NCBI RefSeq assembly: GCF_000744705.1
Contig: NZ_JQML01000001.1
Location: forward strand, 2,480,001 to 2,544,000
Length of the DNA stretch: 64,000 bases
Reading direction: 5' to 3'
Source of the DNA: Streptacidiphilus albus JL83
Lineage (GTDB): Bacteria > Actinomycetota > Actinomycetes > Streptomycetales > Streptomycetaceae
Shown here: piece by piece, positions 1 through 8,548 of the stretch
Layout: each line of letters begins with the position of its first letter
How positions within the stretch are numbered: the stretch's first letter is position 1
Position numbers and translations under genes: made by a program
Notes under the pieces: model-generated
Databases searched by the model: none
What the model was told of the DNA's origin: nothing
What the model saw: the letters and a program-made list of their open reading frames with translations, nothing else

Positions 1-717
1 CCCGGCCCCGGCGGCGAGGAGTGGCCGAACCGCGGCAAGCTCTCCGCGCTGAACATCCGCCGCGCCTGCGACGCCAGCCTCAAGCGGCTGGGCACCGACT
101 ACATCGACGTCTACCAGATGCACCACGTGGACCGGGCCACCCCCTGGGACGAGGTCTGGCAGGCCATGGAGGTGCTGGTCGCCCAGGGCAAGATCCTCTA
201 CACCGGCAGCAGCAACTTCGCCGGCTGGCACATCGCCACCGCGCAGGCCGCCGCCGAACGGCGCGGCTACCTCGGCCTGGTCGCCGAGCAGTCGCTCTAC
301 AACCTGCTGGCCCGGACCGTCGAGCTGGAGGTGCTGCCCTCGGCCCAGCACCACGGCCTCGGCGTGATCCCCTGGTCCCCGCTCCAGGGCGGCCTGCTCG
401 GCGGCGTGCTGCGCAAGGCCGGCGAGAAGGGCGGCCGCAGCGCCGACCGCGCGGAGAAGCTGACCGCCGCACAGCGCGACCAGCTCCAGGCCTACGAGGA
501 CTTCTGCGACAAGCTCGGGCACGAGCCGGGGACGGTGGCGCTGGCCTGGCTGCTGCACCAGCCGGCCGTCACCGCGCCGATCGTCGGTCCGCGCACGGCG
601 GGGCAGCTGACCACCGCGCTGGCGGCGCTGGAGGTCACCCTCGACGCGGACGCGCTCGCCCGGCTGGATGAGATCTTCCCGGGCCACCGCACCGCCCCCG
701 AGGACTACGCCTGGTAG
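1..717 (+). CDS. Aldo/keto reductase, 5' truncated by the window edge
   Basis: The reading frame is open from the first base to TAG at 715-717, so the gene starts upstream. The visible 238 residues are the C-terminal two thirds of an NADPH-dependent aldo/keto reductase TIM barrel. The strand GTDYIDVYQMH contains the family's active-site-region His, and GKILYTGSSNFAGWHI and GVIPWSPLQGGLLGG are strand motifs of the AKR7/YajO-type subfamily. The end (VGPRTAGQL, then a terminal helix) matches the NADP-phosphate binding region. The N-terminal catalytic Asp-Tyr-Lys residues lie outside the window. The substrate is unknown; the family reduces aldehydes and ketones in the cytosol. A hairpin lies 57 bp downstream. 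Confidence 0.93.
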   Translation, partial: PGPGGEEWPNRGKLSALNIRRACDASLKRLGTDYIDVYQMHHVDRATPWDEVWQAMEVLVAQGKILYTGSSNFAGWHIATAQAAAERRGYLGLVAEQSLYNLLARTVELEVLPSAQHHGLGVIPWSPLQGGLLGGVLRKAGEKGGRSADRAEKLTAAQRDQLQAYEDFCDKLGHEPGTVALAWLLHQPAVTAPIVGPRTAGQLTTALAALEVTLDADALARLDEIFPGHRTAPEDYAW

Positions 718-773
718 TCCCCGGCCACACGGGGAGCTGGGAAGTCCCTCCCGGGACCGCGTCCGAAGGGCCC

Positions 774-807
774 GTGGCCGCGCCGAACACCCGACCGGCG
801 CGGCCAC
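774..807. terminator. Hairpin after the aldo/keto reductase
   Basis: Perfect 11-bp inverted repeat (arms 774-784 and 797-807) with a 12-nt loop, 57 bp after the reductase stop and 83 bp before the next start. There is no U-tract, which is common for actinomycete terminators. Confidence 0.6.
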
Positions 808-889
808 ACCATTCTCACAACTTCTGTATGTTTCGAAGCTGTACCATCCGTCGAGTCCCCCTGACGATGTGACGGATACGAAGGACCAC

Positions 890-2491
890 GTGACCACCTC
901 GGCCCAGCCCCTGCCCACCGCTTCTCCGGCCAGCAAGTCCGCCGGACCTGTGTCGGGGCGAAAGCTCGGCTGGACGGCCGTGGCACCCGGAGTACTGTCG
1001 CTGCTCCTCGGCATCTACCAGGTCGGCAAGCCGGAGCTCTGGCGCGACGAGATCGCCTCGGTCAGTGCCTCCTCCCGCAGTCTCGGCGACCTGTTCGAGC
1101 TGCTCGGCCACGTGGACGCCTCGACCGGCTTCTACTACGTACTGCTGCACTTCTGGACCGGCCTCTTCGGCGACTCGCTGATGGCGCTGCGGCTGCCCTC
1201 GGTGATCGCCATGGCGGCCGCGGCGGTGCTCACCGCGCAGATCGGCGCCCGTCTCTACGGCAACGCCAGCGGGCTGGCCGCCGGTCTGGTCTTCGCGCTG
1301 ACCCCGGGCATCTCCCGGTACGGGCAGGAGATCCGGGCCTACGCGCTCGCCGTGTTCGCGGTGGCGCTCGCGACCTTCCTGCTGCTCCGGGCACTGGAGC
1401 GGACCGGCAGCCGGGTCCGCTGGCTGGCCTACGCCGCCGCCCTGGTGCTGGTCGCGCTGGCGCATGTGGTGGCGCTGTCCTGCCTGATCGGCCACCTGGT
1501 CGCGGTGCTGCTGCGGGTGCGGCGGGACGGGCGGCGCGGGCCGCTGCTCCGGTTCGGCGGGGCGGTCCTGCTCGGCGTGGTGTGCGCCTCGCCGCTGATG
1601 CTGATCGGGCACTCGCAGGTCAAGCAGCAGCTCTCCTGGCTGAAGGCGCCGGACCTCTCCGATCCGCTGCACGTCGGCTACCAGCTGTGGCTCACCCTGT
1701 ACGCCTCCCGCAGCGCCGCGTCGATCGCCGCGGTGCTGGTCGTGCTGGGCGTGCTGGCGCCGCTGCTGCGCGAGCGGAAGCGCGAGGCGACGGTCTTCGT
1801 CGTCTCCAGCGCGGTCCTGCCGATCGTCGCGGTCGCGCTGATCTCGCAGCTCGGCACCTCGTACTTCATCGCCCGCTACCTGCTCTTCACCCTGATCGCC
1901 TGGTCGGTCCTGGCCGGCGCGGGCCTGGTCGGCGCGGCGGCGCTGCTGACCGAGCGGGTGCGGCTGCCGCTGGTGCGGTGGCCGGGCGCCCGGCCCGTCG
2001 CCGCCGTCCTGCTGTCGGCACTGGCACTCGCTGCGATCTGGCCCAGCCAGACCGCGGTCCGGAGCTACGCGGCGCACGAGTGGACCAACATCCCCATCGG
2101 CAAGAGCCCCGGCTACCTCTCCTACGAGGGCACCGCCGACCTGCTGGCGGCCCACGCCCTTCCCGGGGACGGCCTGGTCTTCATGACCCACAGCGCGATG
2201 ATGGTCGACCTGGGCGTCGACTACTACCTGCACGACCGGGTGCGGCTGGACCAGGTCCTGGTGACCCGGACCCCGCAGCAGAACGCCTCCTACTACTCGT
2301 CGCTCTGCCCCGCCCCGGCCGCCTGCCTGGCGACGGCGCCGGGCCGGATCTGGCTGGTCACCGAGACCCCGGTCTCCTACCTGACCCCGGTGCAGACCAT
2401 CGAGCGGACGGCGCTGCTCTCGCACTACCGGATCGCGAAGACCTACTACCGCTCGGACATCCACGTGAGCCTGCTGGAGAGGACGAGCTGA
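890..2491 (+). CDS. GT-C family membrane glycosyltransferase (GT39/ArnT-like)
   Basis: This 533-residue polytopic protein has about ten hydrophobic segments. Just after the first one it carries the W-R-D-E-I motif (near residue 48), the acidic catalytic-loop signature of lipid-phosphate-sugar-dependent GT-C transferases. A second conserved segment around SRYGQEIRAYAL matches the ArnT/PMT-type fold, and the C-terminal 130 residues form a soluble extracytoplasmic domain. The GTG at 890 is chosen because AAGGA at 881-885 sits 4 nt upstream; the frame remains open further upstream but overlaps the terminator. Donor and acceptor are unknown. The stop and the next ATG are directly adjacent (TGAATG), indicating translational coupling with the DUF1697 gene. 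Confidence 0.82.
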   Translation: MTTSAQPLPTASPASKSAGPVSGRKLGWTAVAPGVLSLLLGIYQVGKPELWRDEIASVSASSRSLGDLFELLGHVDASTGFYYVLLHFWTGLFGDSLMALRLPSVIAMAAAAVLTAQIGARLYGNASGLAAGLVFALTPGISRYGQEIRAYALAVFAVALATFLLLRALERTGSRVRWLAYAAALVLVALAHVVALSCLIGHLVAVLLRVRRDGRRGPLLRFGGAVLLGVVCASPLMLIGHSQVKQQLSWLKAPDLSDPLHVGYQLWLTLYASRSAASIAAVLVVLGVLAPLLRERKREATVFVVSSAVLPIVAVALISQLGTSYFIARYLLFTLIAWSVLAGAGLVGAAALLTERVRLPLVRWPGARPVAAVLLSALALAAIWPSQTAVRSYAAHEWTNIPIGKSPGYLSYEGTADLLAAHALPGDGLVFMTHSAMMVDLGVDYYLHDRVRLDQVLVTRTPQQNASYYSSLCPAPAACLATAPGRIWLVTETPVSYLTPVQTIERTALLSHYRIAKTYYRSDIHVSLLERTS

Positions 2492-3058
2492 ATGGCCGGG
2501 TCCACGACCTGGATCGGGTTCCTGCGCGCGGTCAACGTCGGCGGCCGCAAGGTCGAGATGGCCCGGCTGCGCGAGCTGCTCGCCGGTCTGGGACTCGACC
2601 GGGTCCGCAGCTACATCGCCAGCGGCAACGCCTTCTTCGACAGCGACCTCGACCCCGGCTCGCCCCGGGCGCGGGCCGAGCTGACCGCCGCCGTCGAGCA
2701 GCGGCTGCGGCAGGAGTTCGGCTTCGAGATCCCGACCGTGCTGCGGACCGTCACCGAGGTCGAGGCGGCGCTCGCGGCGGCGCCCTTCGACGGCATCGAG
2801 GTCACCCCGGACATCCGGCTCAGCATCGTCTTCCTCTCCGCGCCCCTGGTCGGCGCGGAGCTGCCGCTGCGCTCCCCCAAGGGCGACTGGGAGCTGCTCG
2901 CCGCCACCGACGGCGAAGCCTTCGTGCTGTCCCGGCTGCGGGACGGACGACTCGGCGCCAACCCGGTCGCGGCGGTCGAGAAGACCTTCGGGGTGACCGC
3001 CACGGCGCGGTTCTTCCACACCACCGAGAAGATCGTCGCAGCGGCGAGGAAGCCCTAG
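2492..3058 (+). CDS. DUF1697 family protein
   Basis: A 188-residue cytosolic protein. The N-terminal TTWIGFLRAVNVGGRKVEM and RSYIASGNAFFDS are the hallmark segments of DUF1697 (a ferredoxin-like fold of unknown function), and the C-terminal FHTTEKI is also typical. The length is normal for the family. The ATG immediately follows the stop of the upstream glycosyltransferase, so the pair is probably co-transcribed, although no functional link is known. It ends back to back with the convergent methyltransferase at 3059. Confidence 0.9.
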   Translation: MAGSTTWIGFLRAVNVGGRKVEMARLRELLAGLGLDRVRSYIASGNAFFDSDLDPGSPRARAELTAAVEQRLRQEFGFEIPTVLRTVTEVEAALAAAPFDGIEVTPDIRLSIVFLSAPLVGAELPLRSPKGDWELLAATDGEAFVLSRLRDGRLGANPVAAVEKTFGVTATARFFHTTEKIVAAARKP

Positions 3059-3628
3059 TCAGGCCGGGCCGGTCCAGTCGAGGGTGGGCGGCAGCACGCC
3101 CTCCAGGGTGAGCAGCCAGCGTTTGACCTCCATCCCGACCGGGCCGCCGCCGAAGCCGCCGATCCCGTCGGCCGCGACCACCCGGTGGCAGGGCACCAGC
3201 AGGAACAGCGGGTTGGAGCCCATGATGGAGCCGACCGCGCGCGCCGCCGGGCCGAGGCTCCCGGCCTCGATCTCGGTGGTGAACACCTCGCTGCGGACCG
3301 CGAGTTCGCCGTAGCTGACGGTGCTGCCCCAGCCCACGGTGCGCTCCAGCGTCTGCAGCACGCTGCGCTGCGGACCGGCGGTGGTGAGCCGCCAGTCGAC
3401 CGGCAGCCCGAGCCGGCGCCGGGTGCCGGCGAAGTACTCGGCGAAGTGCCGGGCGACCAGGGCCGCCTTCGGCTCGTCCCCCGGCCGCACGGCGTCGCCG
3501 ACCGGCGGGCCGCCCCCGGCGACGGCCTCGAAGCTGACCGAGGCCACGCCCTCGGCGGTGATCCCCACCCGGACCGGGCCGCTGGGGAGCGGGGTGGCCA
3601 GGGTGATCCAGGAGACGGGCACTGCCAT
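3059..3628 (-). CDS. ogt: Methylated-DNA--[protein]-cysteine S-methyltransferase
   Basis: Suicide repair enzyme that transfers alkyl groups from O6-alkylguanine to its own cysteine. The 189-residue protein has the active-site motif PCHRVV near residue 145, preceded by the helix-turn-helix region VSYGELA and followed by the C-terminal GGFGGG...KRWLL element. The first 75 residues form the usual N-terminal domain. The ATG at 3628 is preceded by a GGAG-type site (GGAGGGGAGCGGC). Its stop abuts the convergent DUF1697 stop. A hairpin at 3718-3740 separates it from the candidate precursor gene upstream. Confidence 0.93.
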   Translation of the reverse strand: MAVPVSWITLATPLPSGPVRVGITAEGVASVSFEAVAGGGPPVGDAVRPGDEPKAALVARHFAEYFAGTRRRLGLPVDWRLTTAGPQRSVLQTLERTVGWGSTVSYGELAVRSEVFTTEIEAGSLGPAARAVGSIMGSNPLFLLVPCHRVVAADGIGGFGGGPVGMEVKRWLLTLEGVLPPTLDWTGPA

Positions 3629-3717
3629 GCCGCTCCCCTCCGTACCTTCGTGCCGACCGGTCCCCCGGCCGTGTGCCGCAATGTGCCGCCACTGTAACCC
3701 CGGCCACCGACAGCCGA

Positions 3718-3740
3718 CCGGGGACCGTTGCCGTCCCCGG
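3718..3740 (-). terminator. Hairpin downstream of the candidate precursor peptide gene
   Basis: Perfect 8-bp inverted repeat (3718-3725 and 3733-3740) with a 7-nt loop, 42 bp beyond the stop of the 41-residue peptide gene on the minus strand. It would separate that transcript from the methyltransferase gene. Confidence 0.55.
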
Positions 3741-3782
3741 CCGCCGGTGGCGGCTACCGGCCCGCGCTCGGCCGCCGGGCGG

Positions 3783-3908
3783 TCACTGGCCCTGGCTGTT
3801 GCTGTCCCCCGTGGTCTCCTTCTTGTCCAACCGGCGGATCTGGATCACCAGTTCGTCGACGTCGGACGCGCCCTCGGTCATCGGCTCTTCGTGCGTCTGC
3901 TCGGGCAT
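3783..3908 (-). CDS. Candidate RiPP precursor peptide, 41 residues
   Basis: A small frame starting at ATG 3908 with a strong Shine-Dalgarno (GGGAGG) six bases upstream, ending TGA at 3783. The product is acidic at the N terminus ([13 protein letters not shown]), has an alternating hydrophobic stretch ([10 protein letters not shown], residues 18-27) and ends in a small polar tail, [13 protein letters not shown], without Cys. This layout resembles a leader with a beta-strand-forming recognition segment followed by a short core. It lies 119 bp from, and divergent to, two enzymes that both carry RRE-like leader-binding domains. No match to a named precursor family is recognised, so the precursor role is inferred from size, ribosome binding site and context. 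It could instead be an unrelated small regulatory protein. Confidence 0.6.
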   Translation of the reverse strand: MPEQTHEEPMTEGASDVDELVIQIRRLDKKETTGDSNSQGQ

Positions 3909-4027
3909 AGCAAGCCTCCCAGTAATGGAACTGATCGAGTACATCCCTACGTGCCCTTGTCAGTAGCTCACTTGTGGCATGAGAGTGTCAATACGCGACT
4001 AGTGATGCGCAGTTGAAGGAGTTGAAG

Positions 4028-5257
4028 GTGACTGACGGCCCGGCCCGCCTGCGGATCAAGCCGGAGCACTCCCCGTACCGGACCAGCTCCGGCAACGTCC
4101 GCATCGGTGGGGTGGTCTTCGGCATCGGCGCCGAGCTGGCGGATCCCCACGGCTGGCTCTGGACCCTGGTGCAGGCCCTCGACGGCTCCCGCGACGTCGA
4201 GAGCGCGGCGGACGCCGTGCGCGCCCTGCACCCGGGGATCAGTCGGACCCAGGCCCTGCGTGCCATCACCAGGCTGAACGAGGAGGGTTTCCTGGAGGCG
4301 GCCACCGGTTCGTCCACCCTCCCGGAGCCGCCGGCGCGGCTCGCCCTCACCGCGCGGGAGCGCAGTCGCTACTCGCGCGGCGTGACCCTGCTCCGGTGGA
4401 TGGACCGCACCCCGAGGCCGTCGGCCTGGGAGCCGCAGATCAGGCTGCGGGACGCCCGGGTCCTGATCGTCGGCCTCGGCGGGACGGGGTCGAGCGCCGC
4501 CCAGGCCCTCGTCGCCTCCGGGGTGGGCCACACCCACTGCCTCGACGGCGACGTGGTCGAACTGTCCAACCTGAACCGTCAGCTCCTCTACACGGAGGCG
4601 GATCTCGGCCGGGCCAAGGTCACGGTCGCCGTCGACCGGTTGCGGTCGTCCAACCGGGACGTCACCGTCTCCGGCGAACGCACCGTGATCCGCGGCGTCG
4701 AACAGCTCACCGGCATTCTGTCCGCCCCGCCACCGGCTGGTGACGGGGCCCGCCCGGACGGGACCCCGGCGGCCGGGACCGGTGGATTCGACCTGCTGCT
4801 GCTCTGCGCGGACGACCCGCCGGCCGTTCGCGACTGGGCGAACCGGGCCTGCCTGGCGACCGGGACCCCCTGGGTGACCGGTGGCTACAGCGGCCCGCTG
4901 GCCAGCGCCGGGGTCTTCGTCCCCGGCGTCGGCGGCTGTTGGAGCTGCCTCCGGCTGGGCGAGGCGGACCGGCGCGACCTGGGGCTGGCGCCGGGCCAGG
5001 ACGAGCGCGTCGCCTCCGCGAGGCTGCCCTGGCACCCGGCCAACGCCGTCACCGCCGGGCTGGCCGGGCTCTTCATCGCCCATGCCGCGCTCGCACTGCT
5101 CACCGGCATACCCCGGCTGGAGCCGGGCTTCCGGTACGGGCTGAACACGGCCGTCCCCGGCGAGCCCGTCCTCGACCGGTACCCGCGACGCCCCGACTGC
5201 CCCGCGTGCGGGCCCTCCTCCGGAGCGGAGACGGCCGGTCACGGAGGCGCGGAATGA
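4028..5257 (+). CDS. RRE-domain E1/ThiF-like adenylyltransferase
   Basis: 409 residues. Residues about 1-95 form a winged-helix, PqqD-like segment (LRIKPEHSPYR, LADPHGWLWTLVQALDGSRD, then LNEEGFLEA), as in RiPP recognition elements. After a linker comes the E1/MoeB/ThiF fold: a GLGGTGSSAAQAL nucleotide-binding loop, DGDVVELSNLNRQLLYT (ATP and acceptor site) and a C-terminal Zn ribbon of two CxxC pairs (CWSC and CPAC). Such enzymes adenylate a peptide C-terminal carboxylate (MccB, ThiF) or activate leader-bound peptides in azole pathways. The GTG at 4028 is chosen because AAGGAG at 4016-4021 is ideally spaced; a TTG at 4013 overlaps that site. The stop overlaps the next ATG (ATGA). A partner YcaO is absent, arguing against azole formation. 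Confidence 0.85.
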   Translation: MTDGPARLRIKPEHSPYRTSSGNVRIGGVVFGIGAELADPHGWLWTLVQALDGSRDVESAADAVRALHPGISRTQALRAITRLNEEGFLEAATGSSTLPEPPARLALTARERSRYSRGVTLLRWMDRTPRPSAWEPQIRLRDARVLIVGLGGTGSSAAQALVASGVGHTHCLDGDVVELSNLNRQLLYTEADLGRAKVTVAVDRLRSSNRDVTVSGERTVIRGVEQLTGILSAPPPAGDGARPDGTPAAGTGGFDLLLLCADDPPAVRDWANRACLATGTPWVTGGYSGPLASAGVFVPGVGGCWSCLRLGEADRRDLGLAPGQDERVASARLPWHPANAVTAGLAGLFIAHAALALLTGIPRLEPGFRYGLNTAVPGEPVLDRYPRRPDCPACGPSSGAETAGHGGAE

Positions 5258-6504
5258 CCGCGGTCGAGCCGGCCGCGACCCACGTCGGCCGGGGAACCGC
5301 GACGCCGCTGGGCCCGGACAGCGTCGTCCGGCTGCACCGGCTGGACAGGCGGCGCGAGCACGGCGAGTGGCTGGTCGGCCGGATCGACATCGGCGAGGTG
5401 GTCGCCCTCCCCGACACCGGGGTAAGGGTCATCGACCTGCTCGCCGACGGCCTGACCGTCGATCAGGCCCGACTGAGGCTCACCGGTGAGGTACGACGTC
5501 CGGTCGACGTCGCCGGCTTCGCCCGGGAGCTGCTCCGACTCGGCTTCGTGGCCGCGGTCGACGATGTGCCGCAGCCCTCCGCACCGCCGCGCAGGCCCAT
5601 GTTCGCCCGGCTGCTCCCGCGCCACACCGCCTGGATCCAGCACCCCGCGACCGCCTGGTGCCTGGTGGCCCTGGTCCTGGCCGGTGCGCTGCGCACGGCC
5701 TTGGCCCCGCACTCCTTTCCCGACTACCGCACCCTGCTGTGGAGCCGCCGGGGCAGCCTGGTGCTGGCCACCACCTTCGTCGGCGGCTGGGCGCTGCTGA
5801 TGCTCCACGAGTGCGCGCACCTGGCCGCGGCCCGTGCCGTCGGCATCCCGTCCCGGATCCGGCTGGGCACCCGGCTGCAGTTCCTGGTGGCCCAGACCGA
5901 CATCAGCGGCATCGAACTCTTTCCGCGACGCTGCCGGCTGACCGCCTACCTGGCCGGCATCGCCGTGAACCTGGGCGTGACCTCCGCCGCCGTCCTGGCC
6001 CTGCCGTTGGCCGGCCCCGGGAGCGCCGTGCACCGGGCGGTCGCCGTGGCGGCGCTCCTCTCCGCCGTACAACTGCCGTTCCAGCTGCTCGTGTTCATGC
6101 GAACCGACCTCTACTCCGTGCTGCAGGACCTCACCGGCTGCCGCGACCTCCACCAGGACGGACGGGCGTACCTCCGCTACCTCCCGGGCCGGATCCGGCA
6201 CGCCCTGGGCCTCGGGGACCGCTGTCCGGACGACCCCACCCGAGGGCTGCCCGCGCGCGAACGGACCGCCGTACGCTGGTACAGCGTGCTGCTGGCCCTG
6301 GGCAGTTGCGGCTGCCTGCTGGTGCTGGCGACCGTGACGCTGCCCACCGACGCCACCCTCCTGCTCCGGGCCGGGAGGCACCTCGGCCCGGACGAGCCGG
6401 TCGGCGTCAACCTGGACGCGGCCACGGTGCTGCTGGTCCTCGGCGGGGTGCAGGCGATGTGGATCAGCGCGAAGATCCGCGGCCGACGACGGCGCGACGC
6501 CTGA
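5254..6504 (+). CDS. M50-type membrane metalloprotease with N-terminal RRE-like domain
   Basis: 416 residues, translationally coupled to the E1 gene by a 4-bp overlap. Residues about 35-105 (EWLVGRIDIGEVVALPDTGVR through LLRLGFVAAV) again look like a PqqD/RRE winged helix. The remainder is polytopic, with the zinc site HECAH (residues about 187-191) in a membrane helix and a plausible third ligand Asp in FMRTDLYSVLQDLTG, the usual M50/S2P layout. A protease with its own peptide-recognition domain next to a small peptide gene suggests leader removal or release at the membrane. The substrate is inferred, not shown. Confidence 0.82.
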   Translation: MTAVEPAATHVGRGTATPLGPDSVVRLHRLDRRREHGEWLVGRIDIGEVVALPDTGVRVIDLLADGLTVDQARLRLTGEVRRPVDVAGFARELLRLGFVAAVDDVPQPSAPPRRPMFARLLPRHTAWIQHPATAWCLVALVLAGALRTALAPHSFPDYRTLLWSRRGSLVLATTFVGGWALLMLHECAHLAAARAVGIPSRIRLGTRLQFLVAQTDISGIELFPRRCRLTAYLAGIAVNLGVTSAAVLALPLAGPGSAVHRAVAVAALLSAVQLPFQLLVFMRTDLYSVLQDLTGCRDLHQDGRAYLRYLPGRIRHALGLGDRCPDDPTRGLPARERTAVRWYSVLLALGSCGCLLVLATVTLPTDATLLLRAGRHLGPDEPVGVNLDAATVLLVLGGVQAMWISAKIRGRRRRDA

Positions 6505-6552
6505 ACAGCCGGTCGGCCGACTCCAACTCAACCCCAGGGGAGACCAAGCACT

Positions 6553-7152
6553 GTGAATGACACCACCCAGGGCACCGCGCGTCCGCCGGAGCTGATCCCG
6601 CTTCCTGCGGGCCTGGTCCTCCGTCGCCGCTCGCTCGTCCCCGACCAGGCGTTCAACGACGCGCTCACGGCCGACCTCGACCACCTGCGGGTCTGGCTGG
6701 CCTGGGCGCAGGAGGCACCGACCCTGGCGGAGACCGCGATGCACCGCGCCGCCCAGGACGAGAGCTGGGAGGCGGGGCAGGCCTACGGCTACCTGGTCAC
6801 GCCGGCCGAGGGTGCGCCGACGGTCCTGGGCGGGTGCGCCATGTTCGGCGGCGACGGTCCGGGCGTGCTGGAGATCGGCTACTGGCTGCGCTCCGAGCAG
6901 GTCGGCCGCGGCATCGCCGCCGAGGCCGCCGCGGCGCTGAGCGCCATCGGCCTGGCGCTGCCCGGCACGGAGCGGATGGAGATCCACTGCGACCAGGCCA
7001 ATGTCCGCAGTTCGGCCGTGCCGCGCCGGCTCGGCTACCGGCTCGACCGGATCGAGCCGGACGAGCCGGTCACCGCCGCCGAGGTCGGCCGCAGCATGGT
7101 CTGGGTGCTCGACGACGCCACCCGGCTGCGATCCGGCCGGGACCTCGGCTGA
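6553..7152 (+). CDS. GNAT family N-acetyltransferase (RimJ/RimL-like)
   Basis: 199 residues with the RimJ/RimL-type GNAT pattern: an N-terminal LVLRRRSLVPDQAF strand, a YWLRSEQVGRGIAAEAA acetyl-CoA pyrophosphate loop (Q-V-G-R-G-I-A) and a terminal MEIHCDQANVRSSAVPRRLGY segment. It lies 48 bp behind the M50 gene in the same orientation, so it probably belongs to the same operon and could acetylate the mature peptide for modification or self-resistance. That role is inference; the family is also widespread as a stand-alone enzyme. GTG start with GGGGAG about 12 nt upstream, a rather long spacing. Confidence 0.88.
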   Translation: MNDTTQGTARPPELIPLPAGLVLRRRSLVPDQAFNDALTADLDHLRVWLAWAQEAPTLAETAMHRAAQDESWEAGQAYGYLVTPAEGAPTVLGGCAMFGGDGPGVLEIGYWLRSEQVGRGIAAEAAAALSAIGLALPGTERMEIHCDQANVRSSAVPRRLGYRLDRIEPDEPVTAAEVGRSMVWVLDDATRLRSGRDLG

Positions 7153-7235
7153 CCACTCCCGTCGGCGGAGACGTCAGCCGAGGGCGAGCAGCGAGGACCG
7201 GCTCGGCTGTGCCGGATCCGGGTGTTGACAGATGT

Positions 7236-7271
7236 CGGCGGCGGGCGGGGTGTCGGCCCCGCCCGCCGCCG
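7236..7271. terminator. Strong bidirectional hairpin between the acetyltransferase and EF-Tu genes
   Basis: 15-bp uninterrupted GC stem (7236-7250 with 7257-7271) and a 6-nt loop, placed between two convergent genes, where it can end both transcripts. Confidence 0.8.
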
Positions 7272-7276
7272 GCCGG

Positions 7277-8464
7277 TCAGTCGAGCAGCGCGGTGACGTT
7301 GCCCGCGCCGACCGTGCGGCCGCCCTCGCGGACCGCGAAGCCGAGGCCCGGCTCCAGCGGGACCGGTCGGCCGAGCTCGACGGTCACCTCGACCGTCTCA
7401 CCCGGACGCGCGACGCCCGCGTCGCCGAGCAGCGTCACGTCGCCCACGACGTCCCCGGTCCGCAGGTAGAACTGCGGGCGGTAGCCGGTGGCGATCGGCG
7501 TCCGCCGGCCGCCCTCGGCGGTGCCGAGGAGGTAGACCCTGGCCGTGAACCGGTGGTGCACCGCGATGCTGCCGGGCTCGGCCACGACCTGGCCGCGCCG
7601 CACCTGGCCGCGTTGCACCCCGCGCAGCAGCAGCGCGACATTGTCCCCGGCCTCGGCCGACTCCATCGTCCGGCCGAAGGTCTCGACCCCGGTGACCACG
7701 GTCGAGACCTCCTCGCCGCCGAGGCCGAGCACGGTGACCCGGTCGCCCGTCCTGACCCGGCCGCGCTCGACCGCGCCGGTGACGACCGTGCCGCGCCCGG
7801 TGATGGTGAGGACGTTCTCCACCGGCAGCAGGAACGGCGCGTCGGTGTAGCGGACCGGCGTGGGGACATGGGTGTCCACCGCGTCGAGCAGGGCGAGCAG
7901 CGCCGCCGTCCACTCCGGGTCCCCGGCCAGCGCGCGCAGCCCGGACACCCGGACCACCGGCAGCTCGGACCCGGGGTAGCCCTGGTCGGTGAGCAGTTCG
8001 CGGACCTCCAGCTCGACCAGGTCGAGCAGCTCCGGGTCGCCGACGTCGGCCTTGTTGAGGGCCACCACGATGTGCTCGACCCCGACCTGACGGGCCAGCA
8101 GCACGTGCTCGCTGGTCTGCGGCATGACGCCGTCCTGGGCGGAGACGACCAGGATCGCGCCGTCCAGCTGGGCGGCGCCGGTGATCATGTTCTTCACGTA
8201 GTCGGCGTGTCCGGGCATGTCGACGTGGGCGTAGTGCCTGGTGTCGGTCTCGTACTCGACGTGGGCGATGTTGATGGTGATGCCGCGGGCGGCCTCCTCC
8301 GGGGCGCGGTCGATCCGGTCGAAGGGCACGAAGCTCCCGCCGTTGCCCCGGTCCGCGAGGACCTTGGTGATGGCGGCGGTGAGGGTGGTCTTGCCGTGGT
8401 CGACGTGACCCATGGTGCCGATGTTGAGGTGCGGCTTGGTGCGGATGTAGGCCTGCTTGGACAT
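7277..8464 (-). CDS. Divergent elongation factor Tu (Tuf3-like paralogue)
   Basis: 395-residue EF-Tu delivering aminoacyl-tRNA to the ribosome. All GTPase elements are present: [37 protein letters not shown] with the catalytic His, and NKAD. Domains 2 and 3 follow ([21 protein letters not shown], then [12 protein letters not shown]). It differs from a housekeeping EF-Tu: DMPGH replaces [24 protein letters not shown] replaces the usual RAFDQID segment, and [13 protein letters not shown] replaces the common AKPGSI motif. It also stands alone, without rpsL, rpsG or fus. Streptomycetes are known to carry such extra tuf genes, some linked to elfamycin resistance or stress. ATG 8464 is chosen because [17 protein letters not shown] aligns with the canonical N terminus. 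Confidence 0.92.
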   Translation of the reverse strand: MSKQAYIRTKPHLNIGTMGHVDHGKTTLTAAITKVLADRGNGGSFVPFDRIDRAPEEAARGITINIAHVEYETDTRHYAHVDMPGHADYVKNMITGAAQLDGAILVVSAQDGVMPQTSEHVLLARQVGVEHIVVALNKADVGDPELLDLVELEVRELLTDQGYPGSELPVVRVSGLRALAGDPEWTAALLALLDAVDTHVPTPVRYTDAPFLLPVENVLTITGRGTVVTGAVERGRVRTGDRVTVLGLGGEEVSTVVTGVETFGRTMESAEAGDNVALLLRGVQRGQVRRGQVVAEPGSIAVHHRFTARVYLLGTAEGGRRTPIATGYRPQFYLRTGDVVGDVTLLGDAGVARPGETVEVTVELGRPVPLEPGLGFAVREGGRTVGAGNVTALLD

Positions 8465-8548
8465 GGCTGTACCTGGCTTCGCTTCCCGGGCGCGGGCGGG
8501 CGGCTGCACGGAGGCAGGACGCGGCCGGCGACCCGTAGGACGGTGGCG

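Noticed and set aside
815-3019. A 734-residue minus-strand frame opposite the glycosyltransferase
   Set aside because: Low-complexity Gln/Arg/Gly/Asp-rich sequence antisense to clearly coding genes; a frame shadow of high-GC codons.
5239-6987. Long minus-strand frame across the M50 protease and acetyltransferase genes
   Set aside because: Antisense shadow with low-complexity composition and no ribosome site; the plus-strand proteins have recognisable domains.
7224-7229. Exact TTGACA on the plus strand before the terminator
   Set aside because: No -10 hexamer at proper distance and no plus-strand gene follows; it precedes a strong terminator hairpin.
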